64,000 nt of DNA from Triops longicaudatus (lineage: Eukaryota > Arthropoda > Branchiopoda > Notostraca > Triopsidae): the NCBI GenBank assembly GCA_022885665.1, contig JAGQDJ010000202.1, positions 372,001-436,000 on the forward strand, given 5' to 3'. Made by a program: the position numbers and the translations under genes. A model generated the notes under the pieces. That model was not told the DNA's origin and did not search any database. It was given only the letters and a program-made list of their open reading frames with translations. Below are positions 9,752 through 21,882 of the stretch, piece by piece (position 1 is the stretch's first letter; the number at the start of each line of letters is the position of its first letter).

Positions 9752-12501
9752 TTAGACACTGGGCACTGTTTCGTTCACACTTCGTTTCCTTTTGTAACGA
9801 AAATTGTGAAGGCGCGGTACACCCGCATTGATATGACTCTCAATCTCGGCATGGTTGTAACCGCGAAGGATTTTGAAAAATCCGTTTTCGCCCCATTGTT
9901 CGCTCCAGATATTGGCGCAAAGCCAGTAAGGTACACCGTTTTCTTCACCCCAGCCTAGAATTCGTACCGCATGGTAGTTGAGCATATTTCCTTCGATGTG
10001 CTGGTAGACTCCCGACTCGTAAGTGAGGAAATCTTCATAAAGACGGAGAGCAGCTTGAACCGGACCATTGTTCATAATCTCTAGCTGGATCTCTTCTTCG
10101 TTACGAGAGATCTGATAAATAGCATCACCAAAGTAGAGCTCTTCTTTGTAGTTATCAACTTCCGAATCGTCGTCACAGACTCGTTTACAAGAAGGGGTGG
10201 GGCCTCCTTGAGGACAGTCGATCCAAAAAGATCCCGTCCTATCACAGGGGGCAATAGGGTACTTCTGGCATCCCTGGAAAATTGTATTTGGTTAGCCTTT
10301 TTTGTTAAAAAGGTTGGCTGAACGGATAGGACAGGCATGTTAGATACTTACGTCAGTGGAATGGTAACCTCCTCCGGTTACAACACCGTGTTTGCGCCAG
10401 TGCCGCCACGCAGCCGACGGATATCCACCCCGGCAACCGTTGCCGCATCGTTTGCAGCAAGACAGAAGATTACCACTCGATATCCGAACAATAGTTTCAC
10501 CTTCGGAATGAATGCAAATTCGATCTGCCATCACTTCAGCAGGAGCCATAGCCTATTAAAGAGAGTTTGTAAAGATTTTAGGCATTAGCAAAGAGCCACT
10601 TATTTTCACACCGATTGTCGCTTAGAATTTTTTCATTATTAATCGAAAAGTGAACTTACAAGGGCCAATCTAGATACACGGCATGGAAGATTAGTTTTTT
10701 TTTATACTTCCATTCGGATCCTTAGTCAAAAGAATCTCCATTACTATGAAAGTGTCAAACTTTTAGAAAGAGACCTGCATCTTAGTTTAAGTGTTTGACG
10801 TTCGAATGGCAAGAAGTCGCCGCTGATCAATTGTTTCTGCTGTATAATTGATTCTCATCATATGTGGAGCAAAATTATATAATTAGTTGTTACTTTCTAA
10901 GGGTGTTCGATGTCTATTAATACCGCATTTTGTCATTTGTAAAAAGTAAATCGCTAATTTGAGTTTTGGATGACGTCACAAGCCTCGTTTGGCGGCAAAA
11001 TTGTTTATATCATTCAAAGTTCAAATGACAGCTCTTGAATATATACTTATTTCAACGAATTTGAGTTAATTCCGTTAATATAGATTAAATTTAAATTATG
11101 AAATCTAACTTCAGATTAAATTTAACTCGATAAATCTGAAATCGAATGTACATGGTTTGACTTCAAAATACAGTGGAACCCATTTAACTACAACTCGGAT
11201 AGCGACAAGACCCTCCTAAATCTCAAGACCTGTTTTATTCCCATTTAACGCAATAGAGACTAACATCGTATACGCCAACTTACATAATGATACAGCTCGC
11301 ATGTCAACACTTTTAATTCCCCTTCGGGTATCTTACAATGTTATGTTAAATCGGTTAATAAAAACCACTTAAGGACATGCGTGACAAAAATAACTAAAAA
11401 CAAAACGCCGAAAAACTCGTAGAAAAACTTTTAGGACTTTTTATTTGAACGCATTTCAAAATGGAAATAAACCTTTCCCCTTTCGCTGTCTTGAATTCCT
11501 GCCCTATAATTCGCGATTTCCAATCTCAAGCTTTGTACTCAAACCGTTATTTCTAGATGTTATACATAGTCATCTCGGATAACCCCAACGCCCGCTAAAG
11601 GAGAAGCTTGATTTTAAGCGGTTGATTGAGTTTAAGCAAAATTGTCTGAATTGATTTGATTTAAAATTACACATTTCAAACTTTGAAAAGCTAGCTTTTT
11701 TCCCTTCAGACAAACCCAATAACGTCGAGGAAATCCAAGTTTGTAGTTGAGTTAACCAAGATGACTAGACAATCGTATATGAAAGGGAAAATTAAATTTA
11801 ACGGAAAAACTAATTAAGTTTTGTAGTTACAAAAGCAAGTAAACAATGCCAAAACGAAACTATTGGAAAGTGAAACTCCTTGCGCCTATAACGAAAATCG
11901 TTATTGTTTTCCACAATTTCACAGTGCAAACCCGTTTTGCAGAATTCAGGGAAAGGTAGTGTGTGTTTTTAAGCGGTATAATTTAAAAATTTTGCGAAAA
12001 GCTATTGAAAAATAATTGGGTTTGAGAAGTTTTCCATTAGCATTATGTTTCGAATGTCGGCTTGTTAGATTTATAAAACTTCAACAAAAAAAAAGATTGT
12101 TTACCCAGCACGAGGCGCAGCTTCCTTGTTCTGTCACTTCGCGAAGGGTAGGGCAGTAGTCCCACTGCACACGAGCGTCAAATTCGTCGGGAATGTCTGC
12201 GTTTGCACGGTTAATGTAGCGTCGTCTGGGGAGGTATTGTCGGTAAGGGTCGATAATTATTGAACCTGCGTATGCCCATAAAGGTTGAAAGAAACTGCCC
12301 AAGTTCATTCGCCGCGATGCCTATTTTATAGCACAAAAATCGTAATATAGTAGAGTACAAATGCGTGTTTAATTTTACCCTCCATGTACTGTTGCGGCGG
12401 TTGACAAAAGAAGCGATGCGTTCAAAGAAAGTGTTTGGTAGAAGCTCAACATTGGTCGGCTGGCATAACCACAGTGCCATAACCAAGAAAAACCAACGCA
12501 T
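9752..12501 (-). CDS. Cathepsin B-like cysteine protease 1 (modified occluding loop)
   Basis: Papain-family (C1A) lysosomal or secreted cysteine protease. Exons: 12501-12379, 12320-12105, 10552-10352 and 10273-9752 (TAA), giving 353 residues with a 1.55-kb intron after the catalytic-Cys exon. The N-terminal MRWFFLVMALWLCQP is a signal peptide; the propeptide contains FVNRRNSTWR, as in cathepsin B. Catalytic residues are present: Cys112 (GSCASCW), His281 (NYHAVRILGWG) and Asn301 (CANIW, usually ANSW). Cathepsin B markers DRICIH and CCKRCGNGCRGGYP are kept. The occluding loop reads PCDRTGSFWIDC and lacks both histidines of the usual CEHH, so dipeptidyl-carboxypeptidase activity may be lost. A tandem, diverged paralogue lies 1.8 kb upstream in the same orientation. 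Confidence 0.92.
11171..11260. repeat. Possible pogo/Tigger-type transposon end inside the cathepsin intron
   Basis: After a TA dinucleotide the sequence begins CAGTGGAACCCATTTAAC and soon reads CTCGGATAGCGAC, resembling the CAGTRGAACC...CTCGGATA ends of Tigger/pogo DNA transposons. A matching opposite end was not found, so it may be an old fragment. It lies in the 1.55-kb intron 10553-12104, which otherwise shows nothing recognisable. Confidence 0.25.
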
Positions 12502-14298
12502 TGTTGTGGTTTACGGAAGCACTTCCTAAGAAATACAATCAGCTTCCGTTTCCGAGAATACAATACACCATGTATCAGACAATTTCTTTTGGAAATAAAA
12601 TTAAGCCTGCTGTACAGTAAACAGTTTCCCTTAGAACCCTTTTCACTAAAATTGAAACTAATCTCTGGATATGAAAAGTTTTTAATTAATGGTCAAGTGA
12701 TAATCCCCAAGGTCTAACGCGTAATACTCGTATTTCAGTACATAAATATTTTCGCATATACAGCTCGCATGTTGGTATCAGTATCATTATGAATATTGCT
12801 CTGTAATGCACAATTTTAACGTAATTCTAATGCATAAATATTATAAACGACACTTGTTTTACATACATAGTTGTTTCGAATATGTGAATAATTGCTTGCA
12901 CAGTTTAACTAACGCTCAGCAAAATGATAATATTTTCCAGTTAAGTGGCAATCTGAATCCGTGACGTTATAAGAGACGTTTCATTTTAACTTCGTTATGC
13001 GAGAGTGATTTACACCACTTAAGGTCTACCCTACATCTATTAATCGGAAAACGATCGTGTTTCACTTTTACGAACATTTACTAACAAAATTCGTCATGTT
13101 TATTTCCACGAATAAACTTAAATAGTTTGAATGACCGAATGAAAATCGTAAACTTGGTCATAATAGTGTACTGGTCCCCACAATGCAAAAGATGGACTTT
13201 CGACAAAAAGCGTTCACATTCTGAAGCCCTCAAATAAAGGGGTTAATGGCTGCAGTACAGAACTTGGTATAGGTAAAGCCGATTTTCAAACCTGTGTTTA
13301 AAAAATGAGACAAGATTTCGACTTGCCTTGTATATTTACCCCGTCTAGGGAGGGCCTAGGCACTGCAAACGGGTTTGGAAATGTGTCATCAATTAGGATT
13401 CAAAAATCGTACACAGCACAATCCATGAAACACCGAACAACACTGTGCCTTGCTTTCCGCAATTTTTATTTATTTTTTATTGTTTTTTAACGGAGATGCT
13501 TCTAGTGACAAGATAAGGTTTTGTGTTTGCTTGTCCTGACGGTTCCAAATTGATCACTGAACACCGACTGAGAGACTGTCTGATTTTCACCACCGGTTTA
13601 CCTCAGAAGCATAACAAAGGGCTTCGAAGGAGAAGACGAAGAAGAGAAACTGGAAGATCAAGTGAGCAAGGCAGGATGGGTACTTCCTTCTTCCATGTCT
13701 TTTTTCGCGCGCCACCAATTAAAAAATGGCCCTTTTTCTTTCTTCCCGGTTTCAAATTGTAGGCCAGAAAGAGAAAGATGCTCTCGCTTGAGTCCGCGCG
13801 TCCAGCTTTTTCCTTCTTTCGCTGTGCTGTCCCTTATATTCCTTGATGCTTAGGGTGACAGAAAAGACTTGCTGGGAGAAAGAAACGTTTTTTGTTTTGT
13901 GTTTCTCTTTTCAGGTTCGAAGAATTGTGTTATGAGGTCGTGGTGATGAAGCAGCAAAAGCTATATAGGGGAAAGGGGTTTGTTAAATCTGGGTGGAACG
14001 TTTAAATAGGATGATAACTCCCAGCTCGCGGGGTTTTGAAGGAAAGTTATCGTCTGTTTATGTACCGCAGCCAGGGTTAAAAAATCGTAACGTTTTAACT
14101 TTTCCTTCTCTATTTTTTTTTCAGAATAACCATTTTCCTTTCGGATAAGCCTTCTCTATCGCAGTTTCAGGTTACACAGAAAGTCTTTCATGTTTATCTG
14201 CTAATTAATTTTAATTTTTCTCGTTATTGTCAATACTTTTGTGGTTATGCGAACAGACTTTGATAATTTGGAGATTGTGCTGTAAATTGTATTGTATT
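12502..14298. other. Intergenic, 1.8 kb between the two cathepsin B-like genes
   Basis: No gene recognised. Open frames at 13305-13853 show no family resemblance and no splice structure. The left end should contain the promoter of cathepsin-like 1 and the right end the 3' UTR of cathepsin-like 2. Confidence 0.45.
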
Positions 14299-15954
14299 CT
14301 ATCTCTTGTCAAGTTTCGGTAGCCCAGCTATTACAAAACTTTCAATATTCGCGTGATTTTCCCCTCTTAGGATGCGGAATGAGCCGTTTTCGCCCCAGTC
14401 ACTATTCCAAGAATTGATGGCAATCCAATAAGGAACTCCATATTCTTCTCCCCAGCCTATGATTCGTACTGAATGATATCCCAACGCATCGCCTTTCGTA
14501 TGTTTGTAAATACCTAGTAAAAAACTAATTAGTGTGATTCATAGTCTGGTATTAATTTTATATGAAAATATAATCATGTGAAAATGTATGAAAATATTCC
14601 TCATTTTCAAGCTTATAAATACTCAATAAACGCTTGAAAAGTTTTTCAAATACTTATTTGAGATAACTGTTAAAGCGTCCGTTAAGCTGACACTGGTAAT
14701 TTACCTGATTGGTAGGTGAGAAAATCTTGATAAACCAGCATGGTGGCTTGCACAGGTCCACTGGTGAATATTTCCCACTGGATTTCAAGGGCTTTTCGTC
14801 TCAGTGAGTATGCGGTAGTACCTTTTGAAAATACAAAATGATGAGTTTCATCTTGTAGCTTACAAACAACGTCGTTTTCATGTTTGTAAGTCTCTCACCG
14901 TAGTGTCTGTCTGCAAGATAATCTTTGGAATCATGATCGCAGCGTTCAGAGCATTGTGGTGGCCTATCTCTAAATCGGCAGTGTAACCAAAATTGTGGTC
15001 TTGTGTGATCGCAAGGGGGCACGAAGTAGGGTTGACAACCCTTTGGGAAAGTAAAAGTTTGTTACTTAAAAATGACGGAATATTTAATTCTATTCATTTA
15101 TGTTCACTGAATTGATTTTTTTAAAAAAAAGTTTCAGTTTCCTACAAGTATATTCCCTATAATTACACGTTTACTGCAAGGACGCGAAAATCATAGAAAG
15201 TTTCAGATATTAGGAATGATATTTAAAACGTTAACCAAGTTTTTAAAAGTCGGTTATGGACTTGGGACTGCACTTTTGCTAGAACTTGAACAGGTCCCCA
15301 TTTAGTTAGACTACGATTATGTCTTGGCACAGTTTCGAAAGGATTCGCGATATAATTGGGAAGAGGAAAAGTTAAACGAGCTGAGGTGTGAAAAAAGCGG
15401 CGTACAATAGGAGAAAGGAAAGTCGCATACACATTTGGTGCATACCTGTTTCGAAAGGTAAGGCCCCCCAGTAACAATGCCTTGATAAATCCAATGGTAC
15501 CATGCAGCAGCCGGAAACCCACCCCGACATCCTCCTTTGCCACAATCAGTGCAACAAGCCAGAACGTCGCGAGCGGAAAGTTGCACTTGAAGTTCCTCTT
15601 GAGAATGGATGCATATCCTATCTGACATAACGTCAACTGCAGCTACAGCCTAAGATAACTTCATATTAATTATAGGGGGTGATGCTTGGTCGTTGATTAG
15701 AATTGAAACAGCTTTGCATGACACAGCAAGGCTTGACCTACCCAACAGGCAGCACACCCTCCCTGGTCAGTTACCGTTCCTATCGAAGGGCATCCTGGCC
15801 AGCGCTCACGTGCATCAAAGTTTCGAGGTAAACGAGATTTGTTAACTCGATGCCTTCGTTGAGGTAAGCGGAACTTGGAATTTTCTGGATGAGAGCTCAT
15901 TAGCGTTCGTAAAGGGGCCCATAAATTACTTAAGTCCATCCTATCCGTCGCCAT
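14299..15954 (-). CDS. Cathepsin B-like cysteine protease 2 (N-terminal exon unresolved)
   Basis: Exons 15954-15742 (from the first in-frame ATG), 15649-15446, 15040-14899, 14821-14705 and 14513-14299 (TAG) join in frame to 296 residues. The triad is intact: Cys in GGCAACW, His in GYHSVRIIGWG, Asn in INSWNSDWG. The occluding loop PPCDHTRPQFWLHC keeps one of two histidines. The exon pattern partly differs from paralogue 1, whose last exon is here split into three by two extra introns. The start is uncertain: a signal peptide and the rest of the propeptide should lie upstream. A candidate at about 16205-16290 contains YYERITQNW, like FFERI of paralogue 1, but its donor phase does not fit the next exon. 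The acceptor at about 15963 suggests the real exon begins before the ATG used here. Confidence 0.8.
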
Positions 15955-16299
15955 GGTAAGCTAATCAGGATTAAATTGACCAAAATTACACTTGATGTAA
16001 AGCTGTAACAATGTAACGCTGAACTACATAGAACTTTTTAATCGTTAAAAAGTTATTGTGAAATTTTGTATTTAAATAAAAAGAAGCTTAAATTATACTT
16101 GTTCTGTCTGTTGTTGGTTGGAAGGAAATACAATTGTAGGACGCCATGGGTAATGGTTGTGGCCGAATACGTGGGTGGTAAAAATAATCGAAATGAAACA
16201 GAGAATTTGCATAGTTTACCAATTCTGCGTAATTCTTTCGTAGTAACTTGCCCGAGGAGCGAAAGTAAATTGCTCTGTCCAAGACATCGGGACAACTAA

Positions 16300-18980
16300 A
16301 TCAAACGCGAATGTTATGGGACGATGAAGCTGTCCAGCAATCTAGCACGAAAGGGGAAGTTGGACTACTTACGATGAATAGCCAAAGTTTTTCCTTATCC
16401 TTTCTGTTATAACCTATATCTTGAATTTAGAAGTTTCTTTTTAGGGAGTTTTCATTCAAACTGAAACTAGGACTATCTTCGAACAATATTTTGCCAACTC
16501 TGGTTGGAATGTTGCATTTCTAATGCCAGGGTGCTAAACGGGACAGTTGGAAAGTTTCTCTGCGTGAGGTGTTTTTGCTTCTGGATTCTGTAATAGCTAT
16601 AGTGACTTTTTAAGGAAAAGCAGTAAAGTACTAACACATGCGCAATTTGCACCATTAGTGTGCTCCACTTAAGCAAGTTTTATATGGGACATGAATCGCT
16701 CAGTTACTCTTTTAGAAGATTTCTAATTTGGACATTAGAAGGAAGTTATTTCCTTAGGAAAAGGTGTCAATGGGAAAAAGCAAGCGAGAACTCATTTGTG
16801 CTTTGTCATCCTTCTATTTTTGCCCAAGTACATGGACGAAAATGGTTAGAGGTGTTGTGACACATCGTTAATAAACATGAAATTAAAAACAATGACACGT
16901 TGCTTTGACTCTGTTTTTTTTCTACTTAAGAAAATACGTTGAATAAATTCAAAAAGATCACATAGTCCTTTAAATCTAAGGATCAGCTTAGCGAGAACTT
17001 AGTCACTTGGATTTTTGTGTCACGAAATCAGGATAATTTGGCACAAGTATCCTGTGTTCGCACAAGTAGCTGAACTAGTTTAAAAATGAACATATTAAAT
17101 CATTATATTTGACCTACTGGGATTTTCTTTGGTTCGAGTACAGTAACTTTTACTTGTACTTCCTAGAATGACTTTTTTTCAAAATTAATTAATTTATTAT
17201 TGGTACATAACTTGACACATTGCAACTGTTTTGAATTTGATGAGAATAAGCAATCATTTGCGGTTTAGTTGGCAGAAATTAACAGCCTGTATATGCAGAT
17301 CAGCAACTCCTTTTCTTGCGTGAGTCCTCGCCTATTCGCTCGCAATTCGAAAAAAAAAATACCTTGCGCTTGTTCTGTAATGACTTCTTTCAAATGTAAT
17401 TAGTGATTGCAATAAAGAACAGCAAAATAAAATGGAGTTTCCATTTTTATAATGTTGCTGTCCAGCAGACAGTTTTGTGTCCGCTACAATGAAGTGTAAA
17501 GAACGCATTACCGAAAACTAGCATTTGCCCTCGATGCTATTCGCTTACGCTTGCAAAAATTAAAAGAATCGGCTCGATTGTTCGTTTGCGATATAAAAGT
17601 TGCGATAAGTGTCAAAAATATCTCGCTTATGTTTCACTTGCAAATACCCTTTTCATTAATAGGAATTCTTAGCTATTGGAAACGCCTTACGAAGAGCGAT
17701 GAGGAACTGAAAAATAGAACGAGTGGACAGGCTTTCCAGAATAAGGCTGTCTCATTACGCTCGAAGCCCAAAAAATCGTTAAAGCCACGAAAAAAACAAA
17801 CCCCATGTGAGAGAATATTTTAAAATATCAGACGTCATACTGTAAAAACGGTTCGAGAATAAAAAAAATTCTTTTGCCTGCAATGTTGCTGCCAATAAAC
17901 TCTACTGCATCAACTCGAAATATTTCTAAAACAGCTTTCATGAAATTTGTAAACTACTATTGAAATTTTGCTATATCTTATTATACGGAAAAACGGATGG
18001 TGTGGCAGGTTTGATTTCTTAAAGTAAAAGAAAATAAATCAGCAAGATAAGCTTTGTGATGTCATGTATGAAATTTAACGTCTTGTGTGCGTCGATCCGG
18101 AGTTTCTGTTTCACTTCGATCGCCCTCTGCTTTTAGTCACTACAAGATAGTGTCAGCTGTATTAGGAAATATAGCTATCGGGAAAAAGAATCTTCTATAT
18201 ACTTCTATCAGAAAAAAAAATCCTCGGAGTTGTGTACTATGGGTCTTTAAGGATTGCGCTCTAAAGAAAGTGGTAAAACTTACTTCCAAAACAATCTTCA
18301 CACTTAAATCCAGAGACTTAATTCTTGTAAGATTGAAAGAGGCTTCGCGTAATGTCAAATCTGAAAAAAAGTGAAAACTGTCTGAAAACGAAGGAGCCTT
18401 CGTTCAACATTCCGTTTCCGTTCGGAAAACTTGTCTGGCTGAAGTTATTCCACAGTGCACTCTAGGAAGTTTAACGTTCTTTTGACTACAATTGTGAAAA
18501 AAAAGTGTTTCACCCGAACTAGCGGCACATCATCGCAACGCGACGATTCGCGAAATTAAGTTTTAAAATGTTTTGAATAAAAATAAAGAGGTACTTGTAT
18601 TGAAATTAACTAAGTATCCATTACTTTCGATAATTTATTAATAATTGTCCAGGCGTATTATTTTTTATTATTAATAATAACTTAACCCACGTGGGGGAGG
18701 GGGGGGAGAGGGGGAGGAATCGCTATACCCCCTGGGTATGGGGGTGATTGCAAGTCTATTTCAAGGTAATGGACTCGAATCGCAGAACTGGACGGTGCTT
18801 TTTTTTCAAGCTAGTTTTGTTTTCGAACTGTCCACCGATGTCTGTCAATCCTTCCTCTTCTCTCTCATCTTACTTCGTCGTTAGTTGTATCAAATGGTGC
18901 CGGAGAAACTCTCGTATAACAATCTGGATTTTAATTTTTCATCGTTTCTTCCCTTTCCATTCATAAGATATTCCTGATAT
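16300..18980. other. Gene-poor region, 2.7 kb
   Basis: No gene recognised. Open frames at 16473-16676, 17551-17823 and 18087-18374 have no family match or splice partners. A purine-rich G tract (18691-18717, runs of 5-8 G) precedes the inverted-repeat/gap element. Confidence 0.4.
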
Positions 18981-19196
18981 CAGGGGCGCAGCGAAGGGGG
19001 GGGGGGGGGNNNNNNNNNNNNNNNNNNNNNNNNNNNNNNNNNNNNNNNNNNNNNNNNNNNNNNNNNNNNNNNNNNNNNNNNNNNNNNNNNNNNNNNNNNN
19101 NNNNNNNNNNNNNNNNNNNNNNNNNNNNNNNNNNNNNNNNNNNNNNNNNNNNNNNNNNNNAAAAAAAAAAAAAAAAAAATCCTGGCTGCGCCCCTG
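18981..19196. repeat. Inverted-repeat element interrupted by an assembly gap
   Basis: The 12-mer CAGGGGCGCAGC (18981-18992) reappears as its exact reverse complement GCTGCGCCCCTG (19185-19196). Between them are a G run, 151 N (19010-19160) and 19 A. CAGGGGCG ends are typical of non-autonomous hAT-like elements, but the flanks (CTGATAT and GCTTAGG) show no clear 8-bp duplication. The gap has probably collapsed a low-complexity interior. Confidence 0.55.
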
Positions 19197-19451
19197 GCTT
19201 AGGTTGATAATTTACACTGTTGTTTTGTTTCTAGCCAATTGCAAAACTTAGGTTTAAAGGTCACGTAATCGTATTCTTTTTTCTGGAGGAGAGGGCTTTG
19301 TGAAAGGTAACTTTTAGTGAAGGCATTTTTCAAAAGGCCAAAGAAAATTTGAAGCGAGAAAGTGAAGGAAACAGGTTTGGACGAGGCCGAGAGTGTGGAG
19401 ATGAGCACACCAATGTCGGTAACATTTTCAATGCCATTCGCAGGCATACAA

Positions 19452-19459
19452 TATAAAAG
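19452..19459 (+). promoter_or_regulatory. TATA box of RR-1 cuticle gene 1
   Basis: TATAAAAG lies 86 bases upstream of the ATG. The inverted paralogue at 33.3-33.8 kb has the same octamer at a similar distance from its ATG. Confidence 0.7.
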
Positions 19460-19537
19460 TGCGAAGGCCTGAGCAAACAACACAGCACATCTTCACTACT
19501 CAAGGAGCTACAAAGACCTACAACCACCTTCACAACC

Positions 19538-20024
19538 ATGAAGCTGGTAAGTTGGGTATTCACTCTAAAGGGAAAAGTCGAAATTAACTTGAAATTACCC
19601 CTCTTGCTAGATCATTCTTGCTACTCTTTTGGCTCTAGCTTTGGCTCGTCCTCAAACGCAAACCCCCCTGCCAATTGTTACCCAACAACAAGAGATAAGA
19701 GAAGATGGATCCTACTCTTTCAGGTAAATTGTCCTTTTCTTTGCTGTACATATTTACAAATTACTTCATCGCAGCTTCCAAACTGGCGATGGCATATCTC
19801 GTCAAGAATCCGGAGCCCAAAAGCAAATTACACCCGAAGAAGCCGGTCAAACTTCCTCGGGTGGTTACTCTTACACCGCACCCGATGGTACGGTCATTAG
19901 CGTTACATTCGTCGCTGACGAAAACGGATTCCAGCCTCGCGGTGATCACCTCCCTACCCCTCCTCCCATGCCTGAACATGTAGTCAAGCTTTTGGCTACC
20001 CTGCGTGCTTCTGGTGTTCTGTAA
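19538..20024 (+). CDS. RR-1 type cuticle protein 1 (chitin-binding type 4)
   Basis: Structural protein of arthropod exoskeleton. Exons 19538-19546 (MKL only), 19611-19723 and 19775-20024 (TAA) give 123 residues. MKLIILATLLALALA is the signal peptide, cleaved before RPQ. The Rebers-Riddiford chitin-binding domain spans about residues 34-100: DGSYSFSFQTGDGISRQE, then SSGGYSYTAPDG and VTFVADENGFQPRGDHLP. The C-terminal TPPPMPEHVVKLLATLR is typical of soft-cuticle (RR-1) proteins. AATAAA at about 20098. The tiny first exon splitting the signal peptide is usual for this family. A paralogue with identical exon lengths (9, 113, 250) lies inverted at 33283-33793. Confidence 0.96.
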
Positions 20025-20104
20025 ACTGCCTTGAAATCTCGATAATCACCTTACCTGCCGAAAAATCAGCACTATTTCGATGTATACACAATTTGTTAAT
20101 AAAA

Positions 20105-20840
20105 CAGTCTTGTTACCGAAGAAGTTGGAGAAATTCTTATAACTGTTACACCATGTTGGCGTTATTCAAGTATGTTCTTCCATTTTCTTTCAAAGCCCAC
20201 GGTTGCATACAAATTATTTCAGGTTTAAGGAATTTTTAAAAATCTTTCTTAAAACTAGATTAAAAGTGTTTTATAGTTGGGTGGTTACAGGCTTCCACGT
20301 TCATATATTTCATTCCATTTATATATTTCCTGTTTTGTTAATTCACTGTTTTTTTATACTGATATTTTTCTCGCGTCTAAAAAAAATCGAAATGCTTGTA
20401 AATAGCCCCCCTCACTTTTCTCCCCTCCCTAAATGTATTTAGTACATACGCACCCTTTTCGGTGCAAGTGGAGTGAAGTTGACATATTTTTTCTTTTATA
20501 GTTGACATTTATTACGCTTATTGCACCGCAATAGGCGTAAGCCTACGCGGATAATCAATAAAAAAAATCGAAATTTAATCGAATCACATGTTTCAGGGAA
20601 TATACGTCAGTTTTACAGTAACGGAAAAGGTATATTTACAGGTATATTTTAATCTCGGTATATTTACAACATAATATTTCTAATTTATCTATCACGCAAA
20701 ATAACATGAAAAAATGGTACTTCAGCACAATGACGGTATGTATGAAGTAAACCACGGTCTTTAAAATGGAACTAAAAAAACACGTTCGCATGAAAGTTTC
20801 GGACCCAATCTTAGCTCCCCTACGGCAAGCTTCCACAAAC
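20105..20840. other. Intergenic, about 0.7 kb
   Basis: AT-rich, nothing recognised apart from the expected 3' UTR of the bHLH gene to the right. Confidence 0.4.
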
Positions 20841-21263
20841 TTAGTGATGGATTTCGTCGAGCTCTTCTATAACAGATTGTAGCCAGGAAATATACTGGAT
20901 GGCACGCTGAAGAACCTTGACCTTGCTTGCCCGCTCATGTTCCGCGTTATCACTTTAATGCACTGATATAATTAAAGAGTTTCCACATTAAGTCTTCACA
21001 TACCTGGCTAAAGGTGGTAATGCCTTTCTCAGCATAGCAAATGCACCATTAATTGTCTGGACTCGTCTCCGTTCCCTCGCATTTCTACGTTCAACAATGT
21101 TACGAGATATTTCGCAATGAGAAACATGGCGTCCTCGGTTTTTGCACCGGTGTTTGGTCGGCGCATTCGTCTCTTGGTAATCTAAAGTCGTGCTAAGTTG
21201 AATATTACACTGTTCGAACATATTTGTTGTGGAACATTCGTCCCGCGGTTCGCAACACTGCAT
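20841..21263 (-). CDS. Small bHLH transcription factor (class II, subgroup unassigned)
   Basis: Two exons, 21263-21004 and 20952-20841 (TAA), giving 123 residues. The basic region and helix 1 read ERRNARERRRVQTINGAF then MLRKALPPLA; the intron falls in the loop; helix 2 reads RASKVKVLQRAIQYISWLQ. The ERxxR core of the basic region indicates E-box binding, presumably as a heterodimer with a Daughterless/E protein. The protein stops about ten residues after helix 2, so it has almost no C-terminal domain. The N-terminal 50 residues are cysteine-rich (MQCCEPRDEC) and match nothing I know. Twist/Ptf1/Mesp/Figla-like sets are all possible. An alternative acceptor at 20964 was rejected because it runs into a stop. 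Confidence 0.82.
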
Positions 21264-21882
21264 CTCGCAATATTGGGAGCAATTCCTGCGTAACTCAGGC
21301 TACTAAATACTTGCATGGAGGGTGATGATAAACCTTTGAATGCTACTACTCTCCCCATTGCGCAGCATCCGTGATGTCCAACTTGCTCGTAACAAAACAA
21401 TTAGGAACAGCCAAAAACACAGGAAATCTAGGTAAGCCCACCTGTTCTTTGCCTGCAGCCTGAAGCACAGGAAGTGTACATTATCAAGGAAGGATTTATT
21501 GAGAAACGATAGTGAATCACCACGCTTAAGGGTAGAAATAAAGGCACGTATTGGAAAGTGAAATTCGTTTCCACACAGTACGAGATCAGACACATTAAAA
21601 CGCATTGCATTAAACGGAACATTCGATGTGGTTAGTAAAAAGTCACATGCAAATTAAACAAACATCACAGACAATAAAACGGCAAATTTCAGCGAAGTGC
21701 ATATTTTCAATAATCTGTTAAAAAACTTCCTCCGAAAATTCAGAGGTTTGACCCTTTCGGCTAACTGACATAAACGAAATTATCAGCACATTAAGTAAAA
21801 ACATTAAATTCGAAGGAAAATCTGGCTAGGATAGCTAAACAATAGCTAGTGGCTAGCTAAACACATCAGTCTATAAGAATAC
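21264..21882. other. Intergenic, about 0.6 kb between the bHLH gene and the SMC3-like 3' end
   Basis: Contains the presumed promoter of the bHLH gene and the 3' UTR of the SMC3-like gene. The open frames at 21303-21622 look accidental. Confidence 0.4.
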
